64,000 nt of DNA from Ruminococcus sp. (GTDB lineage: Bacteria; Bacillota; Clostridia; Oscillospirales; Ruminococcaceae): contig JAGAJO010000009.1 in the NCBI GenBank assembly GCA_017626015.1, positions 208,295-272,294 on the forward strand, read 5' to 3'. This document shows, piece after piece, positions 1-8,494 of the stretch. A program made the translations under genes and the position numbers. Positions within the stretch are counted from its first letter, which is position 1. Each line of letters starts with the position of its first letter. The notes under the pieces are model-generated. The model had not been told where the DNA came from. It searched no databases and saw only the letters and a list, made by a program, of their open reading frames with translations.

Positions 1-1
1 A

Positions 2-37
2 ATCGTCGGCAGCGACGTTAAAGAGCTTGACATATAA
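2..37 (+). CDS. C-terminal end of an upstream gene, probably hisZ
   Basis: The window opens inside a frame that reads IVGSDVKELDI and stops at 35-37, 22 bp before hisG. Only eleven residues are visible, so the sequence alone cannot identify the protein. The inference of HisZ (ATP phosphoribosyltransferase regulatory subunit) rests on the next gene: it encodes the short form of HisG, which needs HisZ, and hisZ usually precedes hisG in clostridial operons. Confidence 0.4.
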   Translation: MVGSDVKELDI

Positions 38-59
38 GAGCAGGAGGGACGGATCTTAA

Positions 60-689
60 ATGAATAAACCGCTTAGGATAGCTCTTACAAAGGGCAGGCT
101 TGAAAAGGACACAGTCGGGTTGCTGGAGAAGATCGGCTACGACTGCACATCTATAAGAGAAAAGGGCAGGAAGCTTATTCTTCCCGTGCCGGACGGTAAT
201 CTGGAGGTCGTGCTTGCAAAAGCAAACGACGTTATTACTTATGTTGAACACGGCGTATGCGACATGGGCGTCGTGGGTAAGGATACTATCCAGGAGATGC
301 AGGGAAAGTTTTTTGAACTGGTTGATCTTGGATTCGGAAGGTGTAAATTTGCCCTTGCCACTAAAAAAGGAAATTCTTTTTACGGAGGATATAACGTAAA
401 AACCGTTGCGACCAAATACCCGAACATTACAAGAAAGCATTTTGAAAGCAAGGGTATGGACGTTGAAATAATTAAAATCGAAGGCTCTGTCGAGCTGGCG
501 CCGCTTCTGGAGCTTGCAGACGGTATCGTAGATATAGTGGAGACCGGCACTACTTTAAAAGAAAACGGTCTGGAGGTCATTGAGGATATATGCGCTATTT
601 CCGCAAGACTGATAGTAAACACCGTTAGCATGAAGCTAAGACAGCAGGAAATACAGGATTTTGTGGATCTGGTTGAGAAAAACCTTTGA
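60..689 (+). CDS. hisG: ATP phosphoribosyltransferase catalytic subunit, short form
   Basis: HisG condenses ATP with phosphoribosyl pyrophosphate to give phosphoribosyl-ATP, the first step of histidine synthesis, in the cytoplasm. The protein is 209 aa. This is the short HisG type, which lacks the C-terminal regulatory ACT-like domain of the long form and works with HisZ. Visible family features are an N-terminal RIALTKGRL, the GVCDMGVVGKD loop near residue 65-75 and the phosphate-binding DIVETGTTLKENGL near 160-175. The ATG at 60 follows AGGAGGG at 42-48. It is the first complete gene of the his operon. In the short-form system feedback control by histidine lies in HisZ. Confidence 0.95.
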   Translation: MNKPLRIALTKGRLEKDTVGLLEKIGYDCTSIREKGRKLILPVPDGNLEVVLAKANDVITYVEHGVCDMGVVGKDTIQEMQGKFFELVDLGFGRCKFALATKKGNSFYGGYNVKTVATKYPNITRKHFESKGMDVEIIKIEGSVELAPLLELADGIVDIVETGTTLKENGLEVIEDICAISARLIVNTVSMKLRQQEIQDFVDLVEKNL

Positions 690-730
690 TATCATATTTG
701 TGTTGCGTTAATTAAGGGCGGTGTTATTTT

Positions 731-1210
731 TTGAAAGCTGATATGTGCGTGCCCTGCGATGATGGGATCGTTAATATCCGTGCAGGTGCAATTATTATGA
801 AAGACGGAAAGATACTGATGGTCGGCAATGAAAGATTTGATTATCTTTATTCCGTAGGCGGAAGGATAAAATTCGGTGAAACGGCAGAAGAAGCGGTTAT
901 TCGTGAGGTCGAGGAAGAAACAGGCGTCAGAATGGAAGTGGATCGGCTGGGATTTATCCATGAAAATTATTTTATAGGCGATTCGCCGTCCAATTCAGGT
1001 AAACTTGTATATGAGATCTCATTTTACTTTTATATGAAGGTCCCTGAAAATTTTTCACCTGAAAGCGAAAGCTTTACCGATTGCGGTGAAAAGGAATTCT
1101 TAAAATGGGTGTCTCCCGATGATGAAAACAAGAAATATCCGGATTTTTTTGAGACAGAGCTGCAAAACCCTGTAAATTATGTGCGGCATTTTGTTGAGGA
1201 TGACCGTTAA
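731..1210 (+). CDS. Nudix hydrolase
   Basis: This is a 159-aa Nudix-fold pyrophosphohydrolase. The Nudix box GX5EX7REUXEEXGU is complete: GRIKFGE, seven residues, then REVEEETGV, near residues 44-66. It should hydrolyse a nucleoside diphosphate linked to another moiety, but the box does not show which substrate. It starts with TTG at 731 behind AAGGGCGG and lies 41 bp after hisG and 28 bp before hisD, so it is probably co-transcribed with them. It is not a known histidine enzyme; a housecleaning role is the simplest inference. Confidence 0.85.
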   Translation: MKADMCVPCDDGIVNIRAGAIIMKDGKILMVGNERFDYLYSVGGRIKFGETAEEAVIREVEEETGVRMEVDRLGFIHENYFIGDSPSNSGKLVYEISFYFYMKVPENFSPESESFTDCGEKEFLKWVSPDDENKKYPDFFETELQNPVNYVRHFVEDDR

Positions 1211-1238
1211 ATCTAGTAATTCAAGGAGGAAAATAAAA

Positions 1239-2534
1239 ATGTCATTAATAAAAAAGATCTATGTAAACGGCAAGGACGAAGCCATATTTTTTAAACAGCT
1301 TGCCGAAAGGAACGGCGAGACAGATAAAAAGGTTTCTGCTGTGGTAAATGAAATTATTGAAACTGTAAGAAAAGGCGGAGACAGCGCTGTCAAGGCGTAT
1401 ACCGAGAAATTTGACGGCAGACTTCCTAAGTATTACGAGGTGCCGAGGGAGGTAATCAACGACGCTCTTACCGAGGCAGACCAGTCCTTTGTGGATGCTT
1501 TGCTTAATTCCATTGAGAATATCACCGATTTCCACCAGAGACAGAAATCCCAGAGCTTTGTGAATACAAAGGCGGACGGCTGTATTCTTGGACAGAAGGT
1601 GAGAGGACTGGATAAGGTAGGTCTGTATGTTCCCGGAGGTACTGCGGCTTACCCTTCGTCGGTGCTGATGAACGCTGTTCCTGCAAAAATAGCGGGAGTA
1701 AAGGAGATCATTATGGTCACTCCTCCCCTTAAGGACGGAACCCCCAACAAGGATATTTTAGTTGCGGCGGCTCTCTGCGGCGTGGACAGAATATTTATGA
1801 GCGGAGGAGCGCAGGCTATTGCGGCTCTAGCTTACGGCACGGAGGAGATACCAAAGGTCGATAAGATAGTAGGACCCGGAAACATTTATGTTGCCACCGC
1901 TAAAAAGCTTCTCTACGGCGTAGTGGATATAGACATGGTCGCAGGACCCAGCGAGATACTTGTTATGGCAGACGAAACGGCAGATCCCAAGTACGTTGCC
2001 GCAGATCTCATGTCTCAGGCGGAGCATGACAAGCTTGCTTCCGCAATACTAGTAACTACAAGTGAAAAGCTTGCGGACGAAACTATCGCAGAGCTTGAAA
2101 GACAAATGCAGGATCTGTCCAGAAAGGAAATTATCGAAAGCTCGCTTTCCGATTACGGTGCGATTATCATTTGCAATTCAAAAGACGAAGCATGTGAAAT
2201 GGCGAACAGATTTGCTCCCGAGCACCTTGAGGTACTGTTTGAAGATCCTCTGGAATATGTGGGCAGACTTGACAATGCAGGCTCTATATTCTTAGGAAAG
2301 TACGCTCCCGAGCCTCTTGGCGACTACTATGCAGGACCTAACCACGTTCTTCCTACCAGCGGAACGGCAAGATTCTTCTCTCCGCTGTCGGTAAACAGCT
2401 TTGAAAAGCGTTCAAGCTTTATCTACTACACCGAGGACGCTCTCAGACAGGCTAAGGACGATATTATCCTTGTGGCGGAAAAAGAGGGTCTGACCGCTCA
2501 TGCTAATGCTATTAAGGTGAGATTTTCAAAATGA
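1239..2534 (+). CDS. hisD: Histidinol dehydrogenase
   Basis: HisD oxidises L-histidinol to L-histidine in two NAD-dependent steps. It is zinc-dependent and usually homodimeric. The 431-aa length matches the family. Characteristic stretches are GLYVPGGTAAYPSSVLMNAVP near residue 125, VDKIVGPGNIYVATAK near 205-220, DMVAGPSEILV near 230, and SQAEHDKLASA near 260, which supplies the zinc-binding Gln and His. A longer frame opens 60 bp upstream, but the ATG at 1239 directly follows AAGGAGG and begins MSLIKKIY, so it is the likely start. The last 4 bp overlap the next gene (ATGA), suggesting translational coupling. Confidence 0.96.
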   Translation: MSLIKKIYVNGKDEAIFFKQLAERNGETDKKVSAVVNEIIETVRKGGDSAVKAYTEKFDGRLPKYYEVPREVINDALTEADQSFVDALLNSIENITDFHQRQKSQSFVNTKADGCILGQKVRGLDKVGLYVPGGTAAYPSSVLMNAVPAKIAGVKEIIMVTPPLKDGTPNKDILVAAALCGVDRIFMSGGAQAIAALAYGTEEIPKVDKIVGPGNIYVATAKKLLYGVVDIDMVAGPSEILVMADETADPKYVAADLMSQAEHDKLASAILVTTSEKLADETIAELERQMQDLSRKEIIESSLSDYGAIIICNSKDEACEMANRFAPEHLEVLFEDPLEYVGRLDNAGSIFLGKYAPEPLGDYYAGPNHVLPTSGTARFFSPLSVNSFEKRSSFIYYTEDALRQAKDDIILVAEKEGLTAHANAIKVRFSK

Positions 2535-2839
2535 ACAATTTATATGAACTGGCTGCCGGTCATACAGCAAGATTTCCAAACGGAAACGAGCCTTATCAGA
2601 TCGTGACACGAATACTGGAAGAATGCGGCGAGGTCGCAAGCGAGGTCAATCATTTTGAACGCAGCGGAATTAAAATTCAAAAACACGGCGAGCCGTCAAA
2701 GCAGCATCTGGCAGACGAGATAAAGCAGTCCCTTTGTGCTTTGATACAGCTTGCACAGTATTACGGAATTGAACCTGAACTGGAAATGTCAGTTCAGAAT
2801 TCCATTGACAGGATACATAAAGAACGATCAGGAAAGTGA
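2531..2839 (+). CDS. MazG-like nucleotide pyrophosphohydrolase
   Basis: This 102-aa protein looks like a single-domain all-alpha NTP pyrophosphatase of the MazG superfamily. It has the metal-binding EECGEVASE near residues 30-38 and a later HLADEIKQSL helix near 59-68, equivalent to the second acidic motif. The substrate is unknown. It overlaps hisD by 4 bp and precedes hisB by 10 bp, the place where hisC often lies in other his operons. It is distinct from HisE, a member of the same superfamily encoded at the end of the cluster. It could be a dNTP house-cleaning enzyme. Confidence 0.75.
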   Translation: MNNLYELAAGHTARFPNGNEPYQIVTRILEECGEVASEVNHFERSGIKIQKHGEPSKQHLADEIKQSLCALIQLAQYYGIEPELEMSVQNSIDRIHKERSGK

Positions 2840-2849
2840 CGGTAATAAT

Positions 2850-3428
2850 ATGAGAACAGCCGAAATCAAAAGAAAAACAAAGGAAACCGACATAGAGGTT
2901 TTCGTTAAGCTTGAAGGCAAGGGCAAGGTAAGTGTTAATACAGGTATCGGATTTTTTGACCATATGCTTACCGCCTTCGGCGTACACAGCGGAATAGATC
3001 TGGAAGTCGAATGCACAGGCGATCTTCACGTTGACGGACATCACACCGTTGAGGACGTGGGTATTGTGCTGGGTATGGCATTTGCAAAGGCTCTGGGAGA
3101 TAAAGCCGGTATCGCAAGATACGGTACGGCTTTTGTCCCTATGGACGAGGCTCTTGCATTCTGTTCGCTGGATATAAGCGGGCGTCCTTTTCTTGCCTTT
3201 GACGGAGAATTCCATGACGACAGGATAGGCGGATACGATACCTGTCTTACCGAGGAATTTTTCAGAGCCTTTGCCTTTAATTCCGGCATCACTCTGCACA
3301 TCAGAAAGGAGTACGGTAAAAACGATCATCATATTGCCGAGGCTATGTACAAGGCGGTAGCTCATGCCCTTAAGGACGCAATGAAGATCACCGGTACAGC
3401 CGTACTTTCAACAAAAGGAGTGCTTTAG
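2850..3428 (+). CDS. hisB: Imidazoleglycerol-phosphate dehydratase
   Basis: HisB dehydrates imidazole-glycerol phosphate to imidazole-acetol phosphate, a manganese-dependent step. The 192-aa protein is the monofunctional form, with no histidinol phosphatase domain. Two diagnostic motifs are present: HHTVEDVGIVLG near residues 63-74 and HHIAEAMYKAVAHAL near 160-174. A longer frame starts inside the preceding gene; the ATG at 2850 begins MRTAEIKRKT, the usual N terminus of this family. The TAG stop directly abuts the hisH ATG. Confidence 0.96.
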   Translation: MRTAEIKRKTKETDIEVFVKLEGKGKVSVNTGIGFFDHMLTAFGVHSGIDLEVECTGDLHVDGHHTVEDVGIVLGMAFAKALGDKAGIARYGTAFVPMDEALAFCSLDISGRPFLAFDGEFHDDRIGGYDTCLTEEFFRAFAFNSGITLHIRKEYGKNDHHIAEAMYKAVAHALKDAMKITGTAVLSTKGVL

Positions 3429-4034
3429 ATGATAGCGATAATCGATTACGGAGCAGGCAATATTTTTTCGGTAAAAAACGCCCTCGACTATCTCGGATTT
3501 GAAAATAAGCTGACCGATAAAAAAGCAGACATCGAAAAGGCGGATGCACTTATTCTCCCAGGAGTGGGAGCGTTTCCGTGGGCAATGAATATGCTTAAAT
3601 TAAGCGGACTTACCGATACCATAAAGGAGCAAGCAAAGTTCAAGCCGTTTCTGGGAATATGTCTCGGTATGCAGCTTCTGTTTGAAAAAAGCTACGAGTT
3701 TGAGGAGTGCAAGGGCTTAGGACTTATCGGCGGCTATGTGGATAAGATAAACGAGCCCGATCTGGTCATTCCCCACATGGGCTGGAATAAGCTGGAGTAT
3801 AATCACGACTGCCGCCTTTTCGACGGACTTACCGACAACGAGTACGTTTACTTTGTCCACTCATACAAGGCGTTCTGCGGAGACAGAAATCTGTATGCGT
3901 ACTGTGAGTACGGCTCGAAAGTCCCTGCAGTAGTGTCCGACGGAAACAACGTGTTCGGCTGTCAGTTCCACCCCGAAAAGAGCGGCAAGACGGGACTTAA
4001 AATTCTCGAAAACTTTGCGAAAATGTCAGGCTGA
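3429..4034 (+). CDS. hisH: Imidazole glycerol phosphate synthase, glutaminase subunit
   Basis: HisH hydrolyses glutamine and channels ammonia into HisF, which cyclises PRFAR to imidazole-glycerol phosphate and AICAR. The 201-aa class I glutamine amidotransferase has the nucleophile Cys78 in GICLGMQ, and His181 and Glu183 in FHPEKSG complete the triad. The start is the ATG immediately after the hisB stop. Its partner hisF lies 0.9 kb downstream, with a membrane protease gene in between instead of hisA. Confidence 0.96.
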   Translation: MIAIIDYGAGNIFSVKNALDYLGFENKLTDKKADIEKADALILPGVGAFPWAMNMLKLSGLTDTIKEQAKFKPFLGICLGMQLLFEKSYEFEECKGLGLIGGYVDKINEPDLVIPHMGWNKLEYNHDCRLFDGLTDNEYVYFVHSYKAFCGDRNLYAYCEYGSKVPAVVSDGNNVFGCQFHPEKSGKTGLKILENFAKMSG

Positions 4035-4070
4035 TCCGTTTTTTTCAGTAGAATAGGGGGGATATATCAT

Positions 4071-4886
4071 ATGTCTGATCTAAAAGCAAGCGAGCGGAAA
4101 AGTATCTTAAAAAACAATATCGGAGTTGTTTTTTGCATTCTTTTTAATATAGCGTTCTGGGGGATTGCGGAAATATTTAGAACACTTGGTTTTGACGGTG
4201 CGGCGTGGTATTTTTCAAGCTCTGCACAAAGACTTGTTTTCGGCATATCCGAACTTATGATATTCGTCAGGCTTTTTCGTAAAGAAAAGTGGACGAACGT
4301 TATCAATTTTAAGGGTTCTAAAAGCGCGCTGTTTGCAGGTGCGGGAATAATCGCTATTACGCTGCGTCATACTGCAGTTTTGATTTTCGGTGCGGCGGAG
4401 TTTATAGATACGACATTTGCTATAGTGTTTTCGCGTTTGTTTTGTCAGCAGATAACAACGGGATTATGGGAGGAGCTTACATGCCGTGCTTTTCTTCTGG
4501 AGGGTTATTTTAACGGCGAGCGTACTTGGAAAAGGCGGCTTGGCTACGCTTTACTTTCTTTTATGGTGTTCGGAGCATTACATCTTCCGGGCAGCGCAAG
4601 CATCGGAGATGCTCTGGACACATTTCTGTTTACGGGTACGATGGGATTAGCATACGCAGCTGTTTATATGCACTCTCACAACATTTTGATACCTATGCTC
4701 TTGCATTTTATTTATGACATTCCCGCAAATGCTTTTGATTTTGTAGACGGCTGGAATGACAACGCAGTGTTTAATTTTTTTATTAACGGTTATCTTCAAT
4801 ATGTATTATGGGGTGCAATATTCTTGTGGGCGGTCGTGTTTGTGATCAAAAAGGATAGGGAACAGGCTGAATATAGATCAGACTAA
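4071..4886 (+). CDS. CPBP family intramembrane metalloprotease
   Basis: This is a 271-aa multi-pass membrane protein of the CPBP (Abi, type II CAAX protease/bacteriocin-processing) family. The motifs are in order: EELTCR (EExxxR) near residue 137, FGALH (FxxxH) near 168, and HFIYD (HxxxD/N) near 217, all in hydrophobic segments. Family members are putative intramembrane proteases or bacteriocin self-immunity proteins. The substrate here is unknown. It lies 36 bp after hisH and 30 bp before hisF, so it probably shares the his transcript. A GGGGGG site precedes the ATG. It occupies the position where hisA is commonly found. Confidence 0.85.
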   Translation: MSDLKASERKSILKNNIGVVFCILFNIAFWGIAEIFRTLGFDGAAWYFSSSAQRLVFGISELMIFVRLFRKEKWTNVINFKGSKSALFAGAGIIAITLRHTAVLIFGAAEFIDTTFAIVFSRLFCQQITTGLWEELTCRAFLLEGYFNGERTWKRRLGYALLSFMVFGALHLPGSASIGDALDTFLFTGTMGLAYAAVYMHSHNILIPMLLHFIYDIPANAFDFVDGWNDNAVFNFFINGYLQYVLWGAIFLWAVVFVIKKDREQAEYRSD

Positions 4887-4916
4887 GTAATATAAGATTC
4901 CAGAGGAGGAAAAATC

Positions 4917-5672
4917 ATGCTTGCAAAAAGAATTATACCCTGCCTTGACGTCCGCGACGGAAAGGTAGTAAAGGGAGTAAATTTCCAAGGTATCAAAGAG
5001 GTCGGAGACCCTGTTGAGTGCGCTTACGAGTACAATTTGCAGGGAGCTGACGAGATAGTTTTCTACGATATAACGGCGTCCCACGAAAACAGGGGAGTTA
5101 TCCTCGACGTGGTGAGGGAGACTGCTAAAAAGGTGTTCGTTCCCCTGACCGTGGGCGGAGGTATAAAGTCCGTGGACGATATGAGAAATATTCTCCGTGC
5201 AGGTGCGGACAAGGTATCTGTTAATTCTCAGGCAGTCCAGAACCCCAATCTTATAAAAGAGGGTGCGGACATCTTCGGCTGTCAATGTATCTGCGTAGGA
5301 ATTGACGCCAAAAAGGTTGCTGACAACAAGTGGACAGTATACATCAACGGCGGAAGGATCGATATGAAGATAGATCTTATTGACTGGGTCAAAAAGTGCG
5401 AACAGCTTGGTGCGGGAGAGATCTGTCTTAATTCCATAGACACCGACGGGGTGCGGGGAGGCTTTGATCTTCCCATGCTCAAAGCGGTATGCAGTGCGGT
5501 AAAGATACCTGTTATCGCCAGCGGAGGAGCCGGCAAGCTGTCCGACTTTGCGGAGGCTTTTATTGAAACGGACTGCTCGGCGGCTCTTGCGGCGTCGCTT
5601 TTCCACTTTAAGGAGCTTACAGTGGGAGATGTCAAGGCGGACTGCAAGTCCAAGGGCATACTTATCAGATAA
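4917..5672 (+). CDS. hisF: Imidazole glycerol phosphate synthase, cyclase subunit
   Basis: HisF is the (beta/alpha)8-barrel subunit that uses ammonia from HisH to convert PRFAR to imidazole-glycerol phosphate and AICAR. It is 251 aa, the normal length. The catalytic Asp11 lies in [10 protein letters not shown] and the second catalytic Asp in CVGIDAKK near residue 130. Phosphate-binding loops LTVGGGIKS near 80 and IASGGAG near 202 are intact. AGAGGAGG precedes the ATG. The stop abuts the next ATG. Confidence 0.96.
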   Translation: MLAKRIIPCLDVRDGKVVKGVNFQGIKEVGDPVECAYEYNLQGADEIVFYDITASHENRGVILDVVRETAKKVFVPLTVGGGIKSVDDMRNILRAGADKVSVNSQAVQNPNLIKEGADIFGCQCICVGIDAKKVADNKWTVYINGGRIDMKIDLIDWVKKCEQLGAGEICLNSIDTDGVRGGFDLPMLKAVCSAVKIPVIASGGAGKLSDFAEAFIETDCSAALAASLFHFKELTVGDVKADCKSKGILIR

Positions 5673-6422
5673 ATGGACGAACGTTATATAAGAAGTGTTT
5701 CTCTTGAAAATATTTCAGGGGACAATTCCTATCTGAGGAAACTCCCTGTTGTGAAAAATCTTGCGTCTGTGGGAGAGCTGGACTTTAACGACAAGGTCAC
5801 GTTTTTTGTGGGTGAAAACGGCACGGGAAAATCCACTCTGCTCGAAGCTATCGCCGTTAATTTCGGGTTTAACGCCGAGGGCGGCACGCTTAACTTTTCC
5901 TTTTCCACGTTTGATTCCCATTCAACGCTGTACAGGTACATAAAGCTTGTCAAATGCTTTAAACGTCCTCGGGACGGATTTTTTCTCCGTGCCGAAAGTT
6001 TCTACAATGCGGCGAGCTATATTCAGGAGCTTGACGATATAATTGCGCCAAGTCCCAAGATAAGCGTAAGCTATGGAGGAAGATCTTTGCATGAGCAGTC
6101 TCACGGAGAAAGCTTTTTTGCTTTAATCACAAACCGTTTCAGCGGAAACGGTATCTATATTCTGGACGAACCCGAGGCGGCGCTGTCTCCTATGCGGCAG
6201 ATGTCGCTGCTGGCGGAGATACATAAGCTTGTAAATAACGGCTCGCAGTTTATTATTGCAACTCATTCACCTATTCTGCTGGCGTATCCTAATGCAAGTA
6301 TATATGAGCTGACGGCTGATGAGATCAGGCTTACTTCATACGAGCAGACCGAGACGTACAGGGTTACAAAGGGTTTCCTTGACGACCCTAAGAGAATGAT
6401 AAGCTATCTTTTTGAAGAATAA
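5673..6422 (+). CDS. AAA ATPase with ABC-type core (SMC-like)
   Basis: A 249-aa soluble ATPase of the AAA_21/AAA_23 type. It has Walker A GENGTGKST near residue 50, a signature-like YGGRSLHEQSHGE near 133-145, Walker B GIYILDEPEAALS near 163-175, and the switch His in IIATHSP near 200. There are no membrane segments, and it lacks a transporter partner nearby. Proteins of this architecture are often annotated only as ATP-binding proteins; the role is unknown. The ATG directly follows the hisF stop, so it is likely translated from the same mRNA. Confidence 0.8.
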   Translation: MDERYIRSVSLENISGDNSYLRKLPVVKNLASVGELDFNDKVTFFVGENGTGKSTLLEAIAVNFGFNAEGGTLNFSFSTFDSHSTLYRYIKLVKCFKRPRDGFFLRAESFYNAASYIQELDDIIAPSPKISVSYGGRSLHEQSHGESFFALITNRFSGNGIYILDEPEAALSPMRQMSLLAEIHKLVNNGSQFIIATHSPILLAYPNASIYELTADEIRLTSYEQTETYRVTKGFLDDPKRMISYLFEE

Positions 6423-6473
6423 CTATGATGAAGTACCTTGTTGCAGACGGTAACATAAAGCGGGGGAGCAAGA

Positions 6474-6848
6474 ATGATCATAATTTACATTTTATGTTTA
6501 ATGCCTGTACCGTTTATAATGATAGGCGCAGGGTGGTTTATAAAAAAATATCCTCCGTCTGTTATAAATAACGCTTACGGATACCGCACGAAACGTGCTA
6601 TGAAAAGTCTCCCTGCGTGGAAATTTGCGCAGGAAAACTGCGGACGTATCTTGATAAAAACCGGTAAGCTTATGATCCTGCCTTCTGCGGAAATTTGCGC
6701 AGTATGCTGTTATGCTCCCAGGATTGCAAAGGCAGGTATTCTTGCAGTTGTTCCGATCTTGCAGACCGCCGTTGTGCTTCTTTCTATTATTCCTATGGAG
6801 AAGCAGCTGAAAGCAAAATTTGATGAAAACGGGGAGGAAATAAAGTGA
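6474..6848 (+). CDS. SdpI/YhfL family membrane protein
   Basis: A 124-aa integral membrane protein with about three hydrophobic segments (near residues 2-24, 62-82 and 87-106). Between the first two it has NAYGYRTKRAMKS followed by WKFAQENCGR, the typical GYRT...SMK...W...N signature of the SdpI family. SdpI of Bacillus is an immunity and signalling protein against the SdpC toxin. No toxin gene is visible here, so the specific role is open. A GGGGGAGC site precedes the ATG. It overlaps the next gene by 4 bp (GTGA). Confidence 0.75.
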   Translation: MIIIYILCLMPVPFIMIGAGWFIKKYPPSVINNAYGYRTKRAMKSLPAWKFAQENCGRILIKTGKLMILPSAEICAVCCYAPRIAKAGILAVVPILQTAVVLLSIIPMEKQLKAKFDENGEEIK

Positions 6849-7231
6849 CGGGTTCAGCCAAAAAATATATGAGAATACAAGGCAGGAAAACCGCCTACCG
6901 TACAGGTAAGCCCGTGGGAGTTTTTATACTCAACTGGAGAAGAATACGAGACGGGATTTACAGCAAAGAGGACGCCGAGCTTTATGACAGAACTCACAAA
7001 TGGTTTCTGGAGAATTTGCCAGAGCCTCCGTTCTACGGGGATAATAACGATAATCCGCAGGGAGCCATAACCTATTTCAAAACCGAAGGCTTTGAGTTAA
7101 TGCGTGAAAAAGTTGAGATACTTATGGAATTGCTCGACAAATATAAAGTGCCGTATGATATTGTGTACACTGATTATGTGGGAAAAATCATCTATGAGGA
7201 CGAGTATCAGGTTGCTGTGATAGACGAATGA
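6845..7231 (+). CDS. Conserved-looking hypothetical protein
   Basis: A 128-aa soluble protein that I do not recognise. It is basic at the N terminus and acidic towards the C terminus, and rich in Tyr, Glu and Asp. It has no signal peptide or membrane segment. It starts with GTG overlapping the stop of the SdpI-like gene, and its own stop overlaps the ATG of the truncated kinase (ATGA). The tight overlaps argue that it is a real gene in the accessory block between hisF and hisI. Confidence 0.6.
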   Translation: MTGSAKKYMRIQGRKTAYRTGKPVGVFILNWRRIRDGIYSKEDAELYDRTHKWFLENLPEPPFYGDNNDNPQGAITYFKTEGFELMREKVEILMELLDKYKVPYDIVYTDYVGKIIYEDEYQVAVIDE

Positions 7232-7392
7232 AGAAGCTGATATTTATCTGCGGAGCAAACGGTATAGGCAAAACTACGATAAGCAGACAGCTTTTATATA
7301 ACATCGAGGATTCTGCTTATGTTGACTCAGACGCCTTGAGAATGATCAACCCGAACGTGCTTGATGACCGGACTATACCCTCTGTGAGATAA
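7228..7392 (+). pseudogene. Truncated P-loop kinase (AAA_33/zeta-toxin-like) remnant
   Basis: A 54-codon frame begins MKKLIFICGANGIGKTT, a clean Walker A motif, and continues through a kinase-like VDSDALRMINPN before a stop at 7390-7392. Nucleoside or zeta-toxin-like kinases that start this way are normally around 180-200 aa. The region after the stop shows no continuation in any frame before the next gene at 7427. It is therefore read as a gene that lost its 3' two thirds. The start overlaps the upstream stop by 4 bp, as expected of a former operon member. Confidence 0.65.
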
Positions 7393-7426
7393 CACACTTG
7401 ACAGGCATATATACGGAGCTATAATT

Positions 7427-8122
7427 ATGGAGGAAAAATTTTTTTACATTGACAATATCCCTGCGGTGCAATACGGCGATCCCAGCGGCAAGGTTTACAT
7501 TTTTGTACACGGAAAAATGGGTCACAAAGAGGAGGCGTCGGATTTTGCGCAAATTGTATGTCCAAAGGGCTGGCAGGTACTGAGTATTGATTTGCCCGGG
7601 CACGGCGAACGCAAAAGTGAAATGACTTTCTTTGTACCGTGGAAAACTGTTCCAGAACTGCGAGCAGTGTTGAAGTACGCCAAATCCCGTTGGAGTACCG
7701 TTGCTCTGAGAGCCAACAGTATCGGAGCGTGGTTCAGTCTGCTGGCATACGGCGGAGAACGGCTTGAAAGATCGCTGTTTGTATCTCCTGTGCTTGATAT
7801 GGTGCGGCTGATTGAAAATATGATGAAATGGTCCTCTGTTACCGCTGAGGAGCTGGAGAAACGAAAGACAATACCTACCGATTTCGGAGAAACTCTCGAC
7901 TGGGATTACTATCAGTATGTCAAATCCAACGGAATATCCGTATGGAATTCCCCGACATCAATTTTGTATGCCGATAGGGACAATTTAACCGAACGGCATA
8001 CCGTTGATGAGTTTGTCAAACATTTCGGCTGTGACTTAGCTGTTATGGAAAACGGCGAGCATTGGTTTCACACGCCAGAACAGTTGAAGTTTTTGAATAA
8101 ATGGATATTGGAAAATTGCTGA
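7427..8122 (+). CDS. Alpha/beta hydrolase
   Basis: A 231-aa alpha/beta-hydrolase fold protein with no signal peptide. Visible elements are the oxyanion-hole strand VYIFVHGKMGHKEE near residues 23-37, SIDLPGHGERKSE near 59, the nucleophile elbow ANSIGAW near 95-101, the acid in ILYADRDN near 180 and the catalytic His in MENGEHWF near 212. The substrate is unknown. GGAG precedes the ATG by 8 nt. It ends 12 bp before hisI, so it is probably transcribed with the his genes. Confidence 0.8.
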   Translation: MEEKFFYIDNIPAVQYGDPSGKVYIFVHGKMGHKEEASDFAQIVCPKGWQVLSIDLPGHGERKSEMTFFVPWKTVPELRAVLKYAKSRWSTVALRANSIGAWFSLLAYGGERLERSLFVSPVLDMVRLIENMMKWSSVTAEELEKRKTIPTDFGETLDWDYYQYVKSNGISVWNSPTSILYADRDNLTERHTVDEFVKHFGCDLAVMENGEHWFHTPEQLKFLNKWILENC

Positions 8123-8134
8123 AGGAGAAAAATT

Positions 8135-8494
8135 ATGAGTAACATCAAAATCAACATTAACGATCTTGACAAATATTTTGAAAAAGGGGAGCTTATCCCT
8201 GCGATATGCTATGAGGTCGATACAAAAACAGTGCTTATGCTTGCCTATATGAATAAGGAGAGCCTAAGGCGTACCCTTGAAACAGGCTATACATGGTTCT
8301 GGAGCCGTTCAAGGCAGGAATACTGGAACAAGGGCGCAACCAGCGGACATCTGCAAAAGGTGGTTTCCATATATGCCGACTGCGACAACGATACCCTGCT
8401 TGTCAACGTCAGACAGACGGGAGTTGCCTGTCATACAGGCTCATATAGCTGTTTTTTCAATGAAATGTATAATGAAAATGAGGAGGAAAAATAA
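8135..8494 (+). CDS. hisI: Phosphoribosyl-AMP cyclohydrolase
   Basis: HisI opens the adenine ring of phosphoribosyl-AMP, the third step of histidine synthesis, using zinc. The 119-aa monofunctional protein carries the family motifs [14 protein letters not shown] near residues 51-64, TSGH near 66, and [13 protein letters not shown] near 82-94. These are followed by GVACHTG, whose Cys and the earlier Cys serve the zinc site. It is 12 bp after the hydrolase gene and directly abuts hisE (TAA then ATG), where in some organisms the two form one fused protein. Confidence 0.96.
   Translation: MSNIKININDLDKYFEKGELIPAICYEVDTKTVLMLAYMNKESLRRTLETGYTWFWSRSRQEYWNKGATSGHLQKVVSIYADCDNDTLLVNVRQTGVACHTGSYSCFFNEMYNENEEEK

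Noticed and set aside
7398-7425. TTGACA and TATAAT with a 16-bp spacer before the alpha/beta hydrolase
   Set aside because: Transcription would begin after the hydrolase ATG. The start codon has a good GGAG site, so the promoter resemblance is probably chance.
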